A DNA stretch of 64,000 nucleotides from the NCBI RefSeq assembly GCF_947503045.1, contig NZ_CANNCF010000001.1, positions 372,001 to 436,000 of the forward strand, in the 5' to 3' direction. Below the pieces are notes generated by a model, which worked only from the letters and a program-made list of their open reading frames with translations, did no database searches and was not told the origin of the DNA. Source of the stretch: an uncultured Tateyamaria sp. (GTDB taxonomy: Bacteria > Pseudomonadota > Alphaproteobacteria > Rhodobacterales > Rhodobacteraceae). Positions 18,924 to 30,687 of the stretch are shown in pieces; the first letter of the stretch is position 1, and the number at the start of each line of letters is the position of its first letter. The translations under genes were made by a program, and so were the position numbers.

Positions 18924-19130
18924 CTATTCCCCTCCGGACTGACGAAAATACACATAGGCCAGGATCAGCAGCACCGCGACGAACTGCGCCGCAATCCGAT
19001 ACTGCATCAGCTTGTTGGAGTTCTTCTGCGCCCATCCGGACCCTTTGGCGAAACCACCAAGCCCCAGCATCAGCACCACCACAACCGCAAGGCAGGCCAG
19101 CACGATCAGAATGAGAAACGGGTCCGACAT
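18924..19130 (-). CDS. Twin transmembrane helix small protein (HIG1-like)
   Basis: This 68-residue protein has two membrane helices, LILIVLACLAVVVVLMLGL and YRIAAQFVAVLLILAYVYF, linked by GGFAKGSGWAQKNSNKLM. This is the arrangement of the HIG1-type twin-TM family of alphaproteobacteria, whose eukaryotic relatives associate with respiratory complexes. It lies 3 bp upstream of pduO and is presumably co-transcribed. Confidence 0.85.
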   Translation of the reverse strand: MSDPFLILIVLACLAVVVVLMLGLGGFAKGSGWAQKNSNKLMQYRIAAQFVAVLLILAYVYFRQSGGE

Positions 19131-19207
19131 GTCCTATCCGTCCTAATTGTTATTCCCTTACCGCCCCACTTAGCGGGCCATCGCAGAAAAGCGAAGCGGT
19201 TGTGCCA

Positions 19208-20038
19208 TCAAGTGCGCGACAACACCCAATCAAGTGCGCGGGTTGGCAGAATCCGGCGTAGGAATGCCATTGCGTAGGTGGGCGTCGTGACAAAATACCG
19301 CGGGCGGGGGCGCGGGGATTCGATGGCGTGACGCAGCTTTTTGACCACCGCCTCGGGCGGCAGTTCAAATGTGTCGGGCCCTCGATCCTCATAGAGCCGC
19401 TTGCACAGTCCCGTGCGGTATTGATCGGCGCGGGGCGAGACTTCCCAATCGATCCAGCGTTCGAAATGCGGGATCGAATTCACGCGGATGTCGCTGGTCA
19501 CCGGCCCCGGTTCGATCAGGATCACGTGGATCGGGGTATCGCGCATCTCGAGGCGCAGCGTGTCGGTCAGCGCCTCAAGCGCGAATTTGGTGCTGTTATA
19601 AGCCCCCCGCCAGGGCAGGGTGACAAAGCCAAGCACGGACGAGCATTGCACGATCCGCCCTTGCCCGTGCGCGCGCATCACCGGGATGACGGCGCGTGTC
19701 AACTCATGCCAGCCAAAGAAATTCGCCTCGAAAATGGCGCGCAAGGCGTCCGTAGGCACATCCTCGACCGCGCCGGGCGTGCCAAATGCGCCATTGTTGA
19801 ACAGGGCGTCAAGCGTGCCCCCGGTGGCCTCAAGAACTTCGGCCAGGCCTGCGTGGATGCTGGCCGTGTCGGCATAGTCGATCAGGGGGCTGTCAAATCC
19901 TTCAGCGCGGAGGCGTTCGCAATCCGCAGCCTTGCGGCACGAGGCAAAGACCCGCCAACCGGCCTCGCGCAACCCGATGGCTGCGGCATGGCCGATGCCG
20001 GACGAACAGCCGGTGATGAGGATGGATTTCTGTGACAT
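19208..20038 (-). CDS. SDR family oxidoreductase
   Basis: The 276-residue short-chain dehydrogenase has the cofactor loop ITGCSSGIGHAAAIG, NNGAFG, the catalytic Ser in IVQCSSVLGFV, and the active-site YNSTK. It belongs to the classical SDR group with a C-terminal extension (YFVTTPTYAMAFLRRILP). It reduces or oxidises an alcohol/ketone of unknown identity with NAD(P). It lies 77 bp upstream of the twin-TM gene on the same strand. Confidence 0.9.
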   Translation of the reverse strand: MSQKSILITGCSSGIGHAAAIGLREAGWRVFASCRKAADCERLRAEGFDSPLIDYADTASIHAGLAEVLEATGGTLDALFNNGAFGTPGAVEDVPTDALRAIFEANFFGWHELTRAVIPVMRAHGQGRIVQCSSVLGFVTLPWRGAYNSTKFALEALTDTLRLEMRDTPIHVILIEPGPVTSDIRVNSIPHFERWIDWEVSPRADQYRTGLCKRLYEDRGPDTFELPPEAVVKKLRHAIESPRPRPRYFVTTPTYAMAFLRRILPTRALDWVLSRT

Positions 20039-20109
20039 GAGCGCCTTCGTTCGACCTGAGGCGCAGTCATAATCGCGTCAGGGTGCACAGCGCAATGGCC
20101 GCGCGTCGA

Positions 20110-20721
20110 TCAGCCGTCGCTGAGAAGGAAATCGGCCATCCAGCCCACGGGGCCCCCGCCAACCGGGCGCAGTTGCACCCAACCGTCACCGGGGTTCTGC
20201 AGGATTTCGACCTTGTCGCCGCGCACCATGCGATTGACCACCGCATAATTCGTGCCCGGACCGCCGCGTACGTTCACGCTGTTGCCGGTGACCGCACGAA
20301 CGGCGAAGTCACCCGACGCGACCGGTGTGACCTGTTCGACCTCGTCATCTTCGCCAAAGGTAACGGGCGTGATCACAGCGCGATCCACGATCAGGCTCGG
20401 CAGGATGATGACGGGTTCTTCTTCGCTGACGGCCACCTCTTCTTCGATTGGTGGGGTCTCTTTGGCCAGCTGGGTGCGGAGGTTGGTCGGGCGCAACACG
20501 TCATTGACCGATGTGAGGCTCAGGGAGACGCGTGTGACGTTCTCAGGCGCAGGCTGTGGGAGGGGCGCCAGATCTGCGCGTTGCAACGGAGTGGTTTCGA
20601 CTTCGGCAGGCGCGTCGATCCGCGACAGACGCAGTTCTTCTGCATCGAAATCAGCGCCACCGCTCATCTCGTAAAAAACGAAGGCAAGAAACGCAAAACT
20701 GATCAATATGAAGCGCAACAT
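20110..20721 (-). CDS. SH3-domain envelope protein
   Basis: The 203-residue protein has an N-terminal hydrophobic anchor (LRFILISFAFLAFVFYEM). After a Pro/Glu-rich spacer comes a C-terminal bacterial SH3 (SH3_3-type) domain: AVTGNSVNVRGGPGTNYAVV, then VEILQNPGDGWVQL and VGWMADFLL. It is probably exported or membrane-anchored and may contact peptidoglycan. No catalytic domain is seen. It is the last gene before the divergent parC. Confidence 0.8.
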   Translation of the reverse strand: MLRFILISFAFLAFVFYEMSGGADFDAEELRLSRIDAPAEVETTPLQRADLAPLPQPAPENVTRVSLSLTSVNDVLRPTNLRTQLAKETPPIEEEVAVSEEEPVIILPSLIVDRAVITPVTFGEDDEVEQVTPVASGDFAVRAVTGNSVNVRGGPGTNYAVVNRMVRGDKVEILQNPGDGWVQLRPVGGGPVGWMADFLLSDG

Positions 20722-20953
20722 CGTTTGCGATCCCCCAAAAACTACACAATGCCGTCCCAGCAGCCCACCGACGACATGATTGATCCATAACAGGCGCGGC
20801 GATTCCCATCACTGGTAAAAAACCAAAGAATTTCCCCATCGCGGTGGGTTGTTGTGTCAGAGCAACTCCGGAAGGGGCCAAACGGTTCCCGAATTTCGCC
20901 AAATGGACGGGTCACAGCTTGTCGGAGCATGTTGCGCCCGCTACACAGCATAT

Positions 20954-23248
<2,295 letters not shown>

Positions 23249-23313
23249 CCCAACCGAGTCGGGCCTCTGCGCCTTGATCGGTAACAACCAAGACAGGACA
23301 CGAGGCAGACATC

Positions 23314-24516
23314 ATGAGCGCGCAAATTCAAGGACAGTATTTCGGCAAACGCGGACCCTTGTTCCGCCTCTACATCGTGACGGCCCTTTTGACCCTCGTG
23401 ACGCTGGGCATCTACCGGTTTTGGGCCAAGACCCGTATCCGCAAATACATCTGGTCGGCCACCACGGGGGACGGCGACAGTTTTGAATATACCGGCACCG
23501 GGCTTGAGAAATTCCTCGGCTTTCTGGTCGCCATTGTCATCCTTGCAATCTATCTGGGCATCGTGCAGATGGCGCTGTTTTTCTTTGGTCTGAACCTGTT
23601 TGTCGATCCGCAGACCCAAGGTCAGGAGCTGGCGCAGATCGGCGCCATCTATCTGACATTGCTGGCGGTTTTGCCACTAATGCTGTTCGCGCAGTACCGC
23701 GCGCGGCGCTACAAGATGGCGCGTTCACGCTGGCGGGGTATCCGCTTCGGGATGGAGAACGGAGCCTGGGGCTTTGCCGCCCGCGCACTGGGCTATTACC
23801 TTCTGAACGCAATCACGCTGGGCCTGCTCAATCCGCTGGCGACCTTCAAACTCGAGAAATACATGGCCGACCGCAGCTGGTACGGCGATGCGCAATTTGA
23901 ACAGACAGGGCGCTGGCAGGACCTTTATGCCGGGATGAAACACGTGTTCATCGCGCTTGCTATCATGATTGTCGGAGGGATTTTGGGTTTTGCGACCGGG
24001 TCCCCATTGCTGGCCGGGATCGCGATTTTTGTCGGTTACATCTGGTTCCTGATCGGGCTGCTTTACTACCGGGTCTATGCGTTCAACTATCTGACCGGGC
24101 ACAAGATTCTTGACGGACAAGTGACCTTCGAAGCAAAGGTCGAGACCGGTCGGGTCGCGTTTATTGTGATCGTTGGCACGATCATCATCGGCGTCCTGAT
24201 GGCCGTGATCTTTGGGGTGATGGGCTTTGTCTTTGCGTCCAGCATGGACGTCTTTATCGGCGGCGGATTGTCTCAACCGGGTGCCGCGCCAAGCGCACTT
24301 GCTTTGGTGACCAGCGCTGTCCTTTACGTTCTTGCGTTGCTGGTTGCGGGCGGGTTGAGCCTTGTCATCATCACCCAGCCGGTGATCGAACATGCGGTCA
24401 ACAACGTCTATGTGCACAACGCCGATCACTTGAACACCATTCAGCAGCGCGCTGCAGATGAGGGCGCGGATGCCGAAGGGTTCGCGGACGCGCTTGATGT
24501 GGGTGGTGCAATCTGA
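23314..24516 (+). CDS. YjgN family (DUF898) membrane protein
   Basis: The 400-residue integral membrane protein contains the DUF898 signatures TLGIYRFWAKTRIRKYIWS, ALGYYLLNAITLGLLNPLA and DRSWYGDAQFEQTGR, plus about six hydrophobic helices. Function in the family is unknown. Its stop overlaps the ATG of the M48 peptidase gene by one base (TGATG), which implies coupled translation and a shared role, perhaps envelope quality control. Confidence 0.9.
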   Translation: MSAQIQGQYFGKRGPLFRLYIVTALLTLVTLGIYRFWAKTRIRKYIWSATTGDGDSFEYTGTGLEKFLGFLVAIVILAIYLGIVQMALFFFGLNLFVDPQTQGQELAQIGAIYLTLLAVLPLMLFAQYRARRYKMARSRWRGIRFGMENGAWGFAARALGYYLLNAITLGLLNPLATFKLEKYMADRSWYGDAQFEQTGRWQDLYAGMKHVFIALAIMIVGGILGFATGSPLLAGIAIFVGYIWFLIGLLYYRVYAFNYLTGHKILDGQVTFEAKVETGRVAFIVIVGTIIIGVLMAVIFGVMGFVFASSMDVFIGGGLSQPGAAPSALALVTSAVLYVLALLVAGGLSLVIITQPVIEHAVNNVYVHNADHLNTIQQRAADEGADAEGFADALDVGGAI

Positions 24517-25685
24517 TGCAGGCGCAGGCGCGCTTTTTCGACGGTGAAAGTGGCCAGCGACTGGATGTCGATCTGGCCGTGGACACGGCGGCGGAAACGC
24601 TGCGCCTGACACATCCGGACTTGCCTATGGGGTCGCAATACTGGCCGCTGGATGCGATCCGGGCACTGGCCGACCATGCCCGCACCGATCAACTGGTGCT
24701 GAGCCTGCGCGCGGATGCGTCACTGGACAGCGCGTTGATCAGAACGGCGCGGCTGACGGTCGATGACGCCGACATGATCAGCATCCTCACCCGCCTGTGC
24801 CCTGATCTGCGCCGCCGCGACGTGGAGCGGGGCACCGGGCGCAAGGTCGTGACCCGCATCGGGTTGGCCGTCGGGGCCGTGGTGCTGATGATCTTTGTCA
24901 TCCTGCCCGCCATGGCCAATACGCTCGCCACCCTGATCCCGATCGAGCGCGAGGTCGCCTATGGCAAGACCGTCGTCAACCAGATGGAGCGTTTTCTGGG
25001 CGGCAAGCGGGTCGGGGGACTGGCCTGCACCAACCCGGCGGGGCGCGCAGCACTCGACAAGATGACGGACCGCCTGACCGAGGCGGGCGATCTGACCTAT
25101 GACCTCAATATCGCGGTGTTCGACCACAAGATGGTCAATGCCTTTGCCGCACCCGGCGGGCAGATCGTGATCATGCGCGGGCTCATTGATCGCGCCAAGA
25201 CCCCGGACGAGGTTGCCGCCGTCCTCGCCCATGAAATCGGCCATGTGGAGGCGCGTGATACCACCCGCAACGCCCTGCGCGCGGCAGGCTCGGCGGGCTC
25301 GGCGGGCTTGTTGGCGCTGGTTCTGGGTGATTTTGCCGGTGGCTCGGCGGTGGTTGTGGTGGCTGAATACACCCTCAACGCCTCCTACACCCGCGAGGCA
25401 GAGGCGGCGGCGGATGTGTTTGCCCTCAACATGCTCGACGCGTCGGAAACGGATGCCGAGGCGCTCGCCACCTTCTTTGACAGCCTCGACGGGATCGAGC
25501 GGGCCATGCCCGACCTGCCCGTCTATCTGTCCAGTCATCCCGAAACCATTGAGCGGGCCGAAGCCGCGCGCGAATTTGCCAAGGCACAGGGGCGCACCAG
25601 CCCGATCCTGAACGACGAGGACTGGGCGGCACTGCGCAATATTTGCAAGGACAGTCCCGAAAAGGACACGGCCGAGGACGGCTAG
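24516..25685 (+). CDS. M48 family metallopeptidase
   Basis: The 389-residue protein has a cytoplasmic or loop N-terminal domain, one clear membrane segment (GLAVGAVVLMIFVILPAMA) near residue 120, and a peptidase domain with the zinc motif HEIGH (in VLAHEIGHVEARDTT) and the downstream Glu in YTREAEAAADVFAL. This is the layout of membrane-linked M48 proteases such as the HtpX/BepA-Oma1 group. It is translationally coupled to the YjgN gene and overlaps the convergent P450 gene by 4 bp. Confidence 0.9.
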   Translation: MQAQARFFDGESGQRLDVDLAVDTAAETLRLTHPDLPMGSQYWPLDAIRALADHARTDQLVLSLRADASLDSALIRTARLTVDDADMISILTRLCPDLRRRDVERGTGRKVVTRIGLAVGAVVLMIFVILPAMANTLATLIPIEREVAYGKTVVNQMERFLGGKRVGGLACTNPAGRAALDKMTDRLTEAGDLTYDLNIAVFDHKMVNAFAAPGGQIVIMRGLIDRAKTPDEVAAVLAHEIGHVEARDTTRNALRAAGSAGSAGLLALVLGDFAGGSAVVVVAEYTLNASYTREAEAAADVFALNMLDASETDAEALATFFDSLDGIERAMPDLPVYLSSHPETIERAEAAREFAKAQGRTSPILNDEDWAALRNICKDSPEKDTAEDG

Positions 25686-27046
25686 GCAGGCTCTGCCATC
25701 AGCCACACGCCGCCCTCGGGGCGGACGGTCAGGATCATCACCGGGTCCGGATCGCGCCCCGGCACAGGGCGTACGCGAAACCGGGCCAGCATGGTGGCCA
25801 GAATGATCACCGCCTCTTGCAGCGCAAAGGAGGCCCCGATGCAGATGCGCGGCCCGTCCCCGAACGGCAGATAGGCATAGCGGTCAATGGCCTTGCGATC
25901 CGCAAAGCGGGAAGGGCGGAACGCATCCGGATCGTCCCAATGCAGGTGCGAGCGGTGCAGCGCATAGATCGGAAGCATTACCGTATCGCCCTTGCGCACC
26001 TCGCGCCCGCACAGCACATCATCGGCCATCGCCGTGCGCGACACGATCCCGGCAGGTGGATAAAGGCGCAGCGCCTCGTCGATGATCTGGCGGATCAGGG
26101 GCAGGTCTTCGACATCTGCGCCGGTGGCGGCGCGATCCCCCAACACGGATTGTGCCTCGGCGCGGGCGGCATCCTGCACGTCCTGGTCAAAGGCCACCAG
26201 ATACATCGACCACGCCAGTGTCAGCGCCGTCGTTTCGTGCCCGGCCACGATAAACGTCAGCAGGTTGTCGCGCATCTCGGACGTGTTCATGCGGCGCCCC
26301 GATTTCGGGTCCTCACCCGCCATCAGCAGATCGAGCAGGTCCGGCACACCTTCGGGACCACGCGCCGCGCGCTCATCAATGGCCCGGTCGGCCACAACCT
26401 TCATGTCGCGCATCGCCTGCCCTGACATCACCCGGCCCGGACGCGGCACCCAGTCGGGTGCACCCAGTACGTCAAACAGCGAAATCTTGCCCGCCTCGGA
26501 AATGTAGTCGTCTATGGCATGATGCACCGCATCGCGATCAAAGGTGTCGCCGCCGGAAAAGGTCACATCCGCGATCACGTCAAAGGTGGTGGTCACCATC
26601 TCGTCCAGAAAGTTGACGGCGCGCGGGCCTGCAGTGGCCACCCGTTCAGTGGCACGTTCGGCGGCGCGGGTCATGATCGGGGCGAGGTTCATCATGTTGC
26701 GATGGGTGAAAACCGGGGCCGCCGTGCGCCGTTGCCAGCGCCAATGCGCGCCTTCGGCGATGAACAGGGACTCGCCGATGGCGGGTTTCAACAGGTTCTT
26801 GGTCACCAGCGATTTGGGATAATCCTCCAGCCGATCCAGCAGGATGTGCCGGATTGCGCCCGGATCCATCACCATGTGCCAGCGCTTGCCGGTTCTGCCA
26901 GAAACGATGGGTTGGGAGGTGGCCGCTTCGGGGATGATGCGCAGCAGGTTGGTGCGTGCCACCGACAGGCTTTTCCAGAGGCCCCACACCTCGTTCACGA
27001 GGGCAGCGCGCACGGGCAGGCGCTGTGGCAGGGCGATTGCGGGCAT
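25682..27046 (-). CDS. Cytochrome P450
   Basis: The 454-residue protein has all main P450 landmarks: the I-helix oxygen-activation segment VAGHETTALTLAW, the K-helix pair EALR with LYPP, and the haem-binding loop FGDGPRICIGASFAL with the thiolate Cys. The length and soluble N-terminus suggest a cytosolic bacterial P450, with similarity in style to CYP4/CYP102-like enzymes. No ferredoxin or reductase gene is adjacent. The ATG at 27044-27046 is preceded by AAGGAGG. The substrate is unknown. Confidence 0.93.
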   Translation of the reverse strand: MPAIALPQRLPVRAALVNEVWGLWKSLSVARTNLLRIIPEAATSQPIVSGRTGKRWHMVMDPGAIRHILLDRLEDYPKSLVTKNLLKPAIGESLFIAEGAHWRWQRRTAAPVFTHRNMMNLAPIMTRAAERATERVATAGPRAVNFLDEMVTTTFDVIADVTFSGGDTFDRDAVHHAIDDYISEAGKISLFDVLGAPDWVPRPGRVMSGQAMRDMKVVADRAIDERAARGPEGVPDLLDLLMAGEDPKSGRRMNTSEMRDNLLTFIVAGHETTALTLAWSMYLVAFDQDVQDAARAEAQSVLGDRAATGADVEDLPLIRQIIDEALRLYPPAGIVSRTAMADDVLCGREVRKGDTVMLPIYALHRSHLHWDDPDAFRPSRFADRKAIDRYAYLPFGDGPRICIGASFALQEAVIILATMLARFRVRPVPGRDPDPVMILTVRPEGGVWLMAEPA

Positions 27047-27158
27047 GATGGCCTCCTTGGCTCTGGGTAACATATATGTACGCCTTCAGCGCTGGCAATT
27101 GCGTCCACGCGGCGGCTACGGTATCGAATTGCAACAGTAATGTCGGGAGACAACGGTG

Positions 27159-27743
27159 ATGGTGCGAGCAGTTCTGGGCGTGATGATGATGGTCCTTCTG
27201 GCGGCCTGCAGCAGCAGCGCCGATCTTGAGGACACCCCGGTTCCGCTGGGCGATTTCCGGCTGGAGCACAACATTGTCGTGGCCTCTAAGGCGCAGCGCG
27301 GCCCGCTGAGCCGCCCGGCCACCGAAGAGCAATTGCAAGAAGCGGTGCGCAGCGCCATGGCCGAACGGTTTGGCCGGTATCAGGGCCCCAGCCGCTATCA
27401 TTTCGGCGTGTCGGTCGAGGGCTACGTGCTGGCCCAGCCGGGCATTCCGCTGGTCTTGGCCCCCAAATCCGCCCTGATCCTTCTGGTCACCGTCTATGAT
27501 GATGCGGCGGGCAAAAAGCTGAACGAAAAGCCCGAACAGATCACTGTGCTTGAAACTTTCGGCACCGCCCCGATCATCGGCACCGGCTATACGATGACAG
27601 CCGAAGAACAGCTCAAGGAACTGAGCCAGAACGCCGCCAAGGCGGTCGAACGCTTTCTTGTGCGCCAGCAAAAGGAAGAAGGCTGGTTCACACCGGACGT
27701 CGCAACAACCTTGGACGAGACACAAGACCCCGCAACCAACTGA
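27159..27743 (+). CDS. Conserved lipoprotein, unknown function
   Basis: I do not recognise a family for this 194-residue protein. It starts with a signal peptide ending in a lipobox (LLAACSS). The mature part, including VPLGDFRLEHNIVV and YHFGVSVEGYVLAQPGIP, looks like a single globular domain followed by a helical C-terminus (EEQLKELSQNAAKAVERFLV). GGGAGA lies 8 bp before the ATG; a GTG one codon earlier is also possible. A second lipoprotein gene follows after 21 bp, so they are likely co-expressed and may work together in the envelope. Confidence 0.65.
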   Translation: MVRAVLGVMMMVLLAACSSSADLEDTPVPLGDFRLEHNIVVASKAQRGPLSRPATEEQLQEAVRSAMAERFGRYQGPSRYHFGVSVEGYVLAQPGIPLVLAPKSALILLVTVYDDAAGKKLNEKPEQITVLETFGTAPIIGTGYTMTAEEQLKELSQNAAKAVERFLVRQQKEEGWFTPDVATTLDETQDPATN

Positions 27744-27764
27744 TCAAACCAAAAGGATGACCCG

Positions 27765-28343
27765 ATGCCTGTCGCTGCGACTGAAACGAATGAAGTTGGC
27801 ACAGGCGGCGGCCTGATCCATCTGGGACGCGTGATGCTGGCCGCTCTGGCCTTTGTCGGCCTTGCCGCCTGCGATGTCCCCTCGATCCGCACATCGGGCG
27901 ATGTGTCGGCCCTGAACGTGCAATCCGTCGAAGTGGACACATCCCAAATGGCAGTGGCCGTTGAGGGGCGCGCCTTTGCCGTGACCCGGGAAAAGCTGGA
28001 TGCGGATCTGACGGCAGCGATCACCGCAGCCCTCGCCTCCAAAAGCGATCCGGAGGGGCGGCCCGTACGCGTCGATATCACGATGGAGCAGTTGCGCCTT
28101 GCCCCGCCGATTGAACGGGTCGCTGCGGGGACCAGTGCCGCCACGGGCGTGGTCTCGGTGATCGAAGTAGGAACCGGGGCTGTGGTGGTGCCGCCGACCC
28201 GCGTGACTGGAAACTCCGAAAGCATACGTGCGGCGTGGATCCTGGGGCTGGCAACCACACAGACCGTCGACAAGGACTATGGGGGCACCGTGAACGGTTT
28301 TGCCGCCACCACCCGCGCAGCTCTGTTTGGCCCTGACGAATAG
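27765..28343 (+). CDS. Conserved lipoprotein, unknown function
   Basis: The 192-residue product has about 23 residues before a hydrophobic stretch ending in GLAACDVPS, a lipobox. The mature part contains VEVDTSQMAVAVEGRAFAVT and a Gly/Val-rich C-terminus (GNSESIRAAWILGLATTQTV). The N-terminal extension before the signal may mean that the true start is the GTG-coded Val in GRVMLAALAF rather than the ATG at 27765, which is preceded by AAAGGA. It pairs with the lipoprotein gene 21 bp upstream, and both proteins share a strand-rich, stress-lipoprotein-like style. I cannot assign a role. Confidence 0.6.
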   Translation: MPVAATETNEVGTGGGLIHLGRVMLAALAFVGLAACDVPSIRTSGDVSALNVQSVEVDTSQMAVAVEGRAFAVTREKLDADLTAAITAALASKSDPEGRPVRVDITMEQLRLAPPIERVAAGTSAATGVVSVIEVGTGAVVVPPTRVTGNSESIRAAWILGLATTQTVDKDYGGTVNGFAATTRAALFGPDE

Positions 28344-28432
28344 CGCGGCCCGTGCGCACCCCGACATAAGCCCATGCCGGTTCTGCCACACAGATCGCAC
28401 CGCGCCGCAGTCCCCGTGCTGCCCAATGACGC

Positions 28433-28461
28433 TTGATTTTCCCGGTCAGGCGCAATAAATG
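28433..28461 (+). promoter_or_regulatory. Candidate sigma-70 promoter for tuf1
   Basis: TTGATT at 28433-28438 is followed after 17 bp by TAAATG at 28456-28461. It lies 60 bp upstream of tuf1. The match to consensus is moderate and the assignment is inferential. Confidence 0.35.
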
Positions 28462-28520
28462 CGCCGCGGAGTAAAACCGGGTTCTCATCCCGCACAGACC
28501 ACAGAAGGGCGTCCTTAAAG

Positions 28521-29696
<1,176 letters not shown>

Positions 29697-29704
29697 GTTG
29701 CGCG

Positions 29705-29727
29705 GTAGGGCGGGGTTTCACCCCGCC
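29705..29727 (+). repeat. REP-like palindrome after tuf1
   Basis: GTAG at 29705-29708 is directly followed by the hairpin GGCGGGGTTTCACCCCGCC (8-bp stem, 3-nt loop). Identical to the element after tuf2 at 56945-56967. Confidence 0.75.
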
Positions 29728-29744
29728 GTTTCGATGAAGTATTA

Positions 29745-29776
29745 AGGCGCTGCCTGCATTGGCAGCGCCTGTTTTG
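29745..29776 (+). terminator. Terminator after tuf1
   Basis: AGGCGCTGCC at 29745-29754 pairs with GGCAGCGCCT at 29761-29770 and is followed by GTTTTGTT. Confidence 0.85.
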
Positions 29777-29823
29777 TTGGACAAGGATGTATTCCGGCCA
29801 GAAAACCGGGATAATCGGGGCAA

Positions 29824-30219
29824 ATGGATCGGTTTTTCGGAATCAAGCTACTGAACGATGACACGACGCCGATGGACGCTGTCGTGCGTATGCTTCGCGA
29901 GACGTTGGACTTATCCGAAGCGGTTGCGTTCGAGCGCATGTTGCGTGTCCATCAGAACGGTCAAGACACCGTCTTTATGGGCACGGTAGACCAGCAAGAC
30001 CTGATCCTGAGAAAGATCGAGGCCTGGACGCGGTCCAACGCATGCCCGGTTGCTTACCGTGGCACCGGACCCCATTCACATCAGGACTATTCGGCGTGGC
30101 TGGACGATCACAAAAACGAAGCCGCAGCACCAGACGCTTCGTCGTCAACAGCGTTGATTGTCGTTGTCGCAATCATCTTATTGGTCTTTGCTGGTGTTGC
30201 CGTGCCGGTGTTCTGGTGA
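29824..30219 (+). CDS. Membrane-anchored ClpS-like protein
   Basis: The 131-residue protein starts directly with a ClpS-like domain: LLNDDTTPMDAVVRMLRETL at residues 9-28, MLRVHQNG at 39-46 and KIEAWTRSNACPVAY near residues 72-86. These correspond to the E. coli ClpS segments VNDDYTPMEF, LMLAVHYQG and VNKYARENEHPLL. The residues that line the N-degron pocket in ClpS (the Asn-Asp-Asp, Thr and Met of NDD-x-TPM, and the Met and His of ML-x-VH) are all present. The long N-terminal tail that engages ClpA is missing. A hydrophilic linker of about 20 residues leads to one C-terminal membrane helix (LIVVVAIILLVFAGVAVPVF). Classical ClpS is soluble, so this would be a membrane-tethered recognition domain. 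It sits between tuf1 and tRNA-Trp. Confidence 0.75.
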   Translation: MDRFFGIKLLNDDTTPMDAVVRMLRETLDLSEAVAFERMLRVHQNGQDTVFMGTVDQQDLILRKIEAWTRSNACPVAYRGTGPHSHQDYSAWLDDHKNEAAAPDASSSTALIVVVAIILLVFAGVAVPVFW

Positions 30220-30291
30220 GTATTGTGGGATTTCCGAGGGCAATAGGACTTGCCATCAAGAAACGGTGAGAGTAATCAGCACACCGGCCTT

Positions 30292-30367
30292 AGGGGTATA
30301 GCTCAGCTGGTAGAGCGACGGTCTCCAAAACCGTAGGTCTCGGGTTCGAACCCTGATGCCCCTGCCA
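30292..30367 (+). tRNA. tRNA-Trp (anticodon CCA)
   Basis: A complete cloverleaf: acceptor AGGGGTA/TGCCCCT, D-arm GCTC...GAGC, anticodon arm ACGGT-CTCCAAA-ACCGT with anticodon CCA, T-arm TCGGG-TTCGAAC-CCTGA (one G-T pair), and an encoded GCCA end. It lies upstream of secE and nusG, a frequent bacterial arrangement. Confidence 0.97.
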
Positions 30368-30687
30368 AATCTCCAGATTTCGACTGATAGCACCGCGATG
30401 CTGCACTGCGCGAATCGTGCACGGCGGGACGGCGCGATGGCCTGCATTCGGCGGAATCTCGCCTTGGTTGTGCCCTTGTTTCGTGCAGAACGCGGACAAT
30501 TTCCAGACGGACCCGAATATTGTCGTCGCCCCGTCGACAGTGCCCCATTCTCGCCACAGTTTTGACACGCGACCCGCACGGTTGAGGCGCATCTTTGCCT
30601 CATATGGGCGCGCACCCAGTTGGTGATGCGCACAAGGCCCAAGGCCCCGCGGGGGCCAGAGTATTTGAAGAGTTAAGGACGCAGCTG

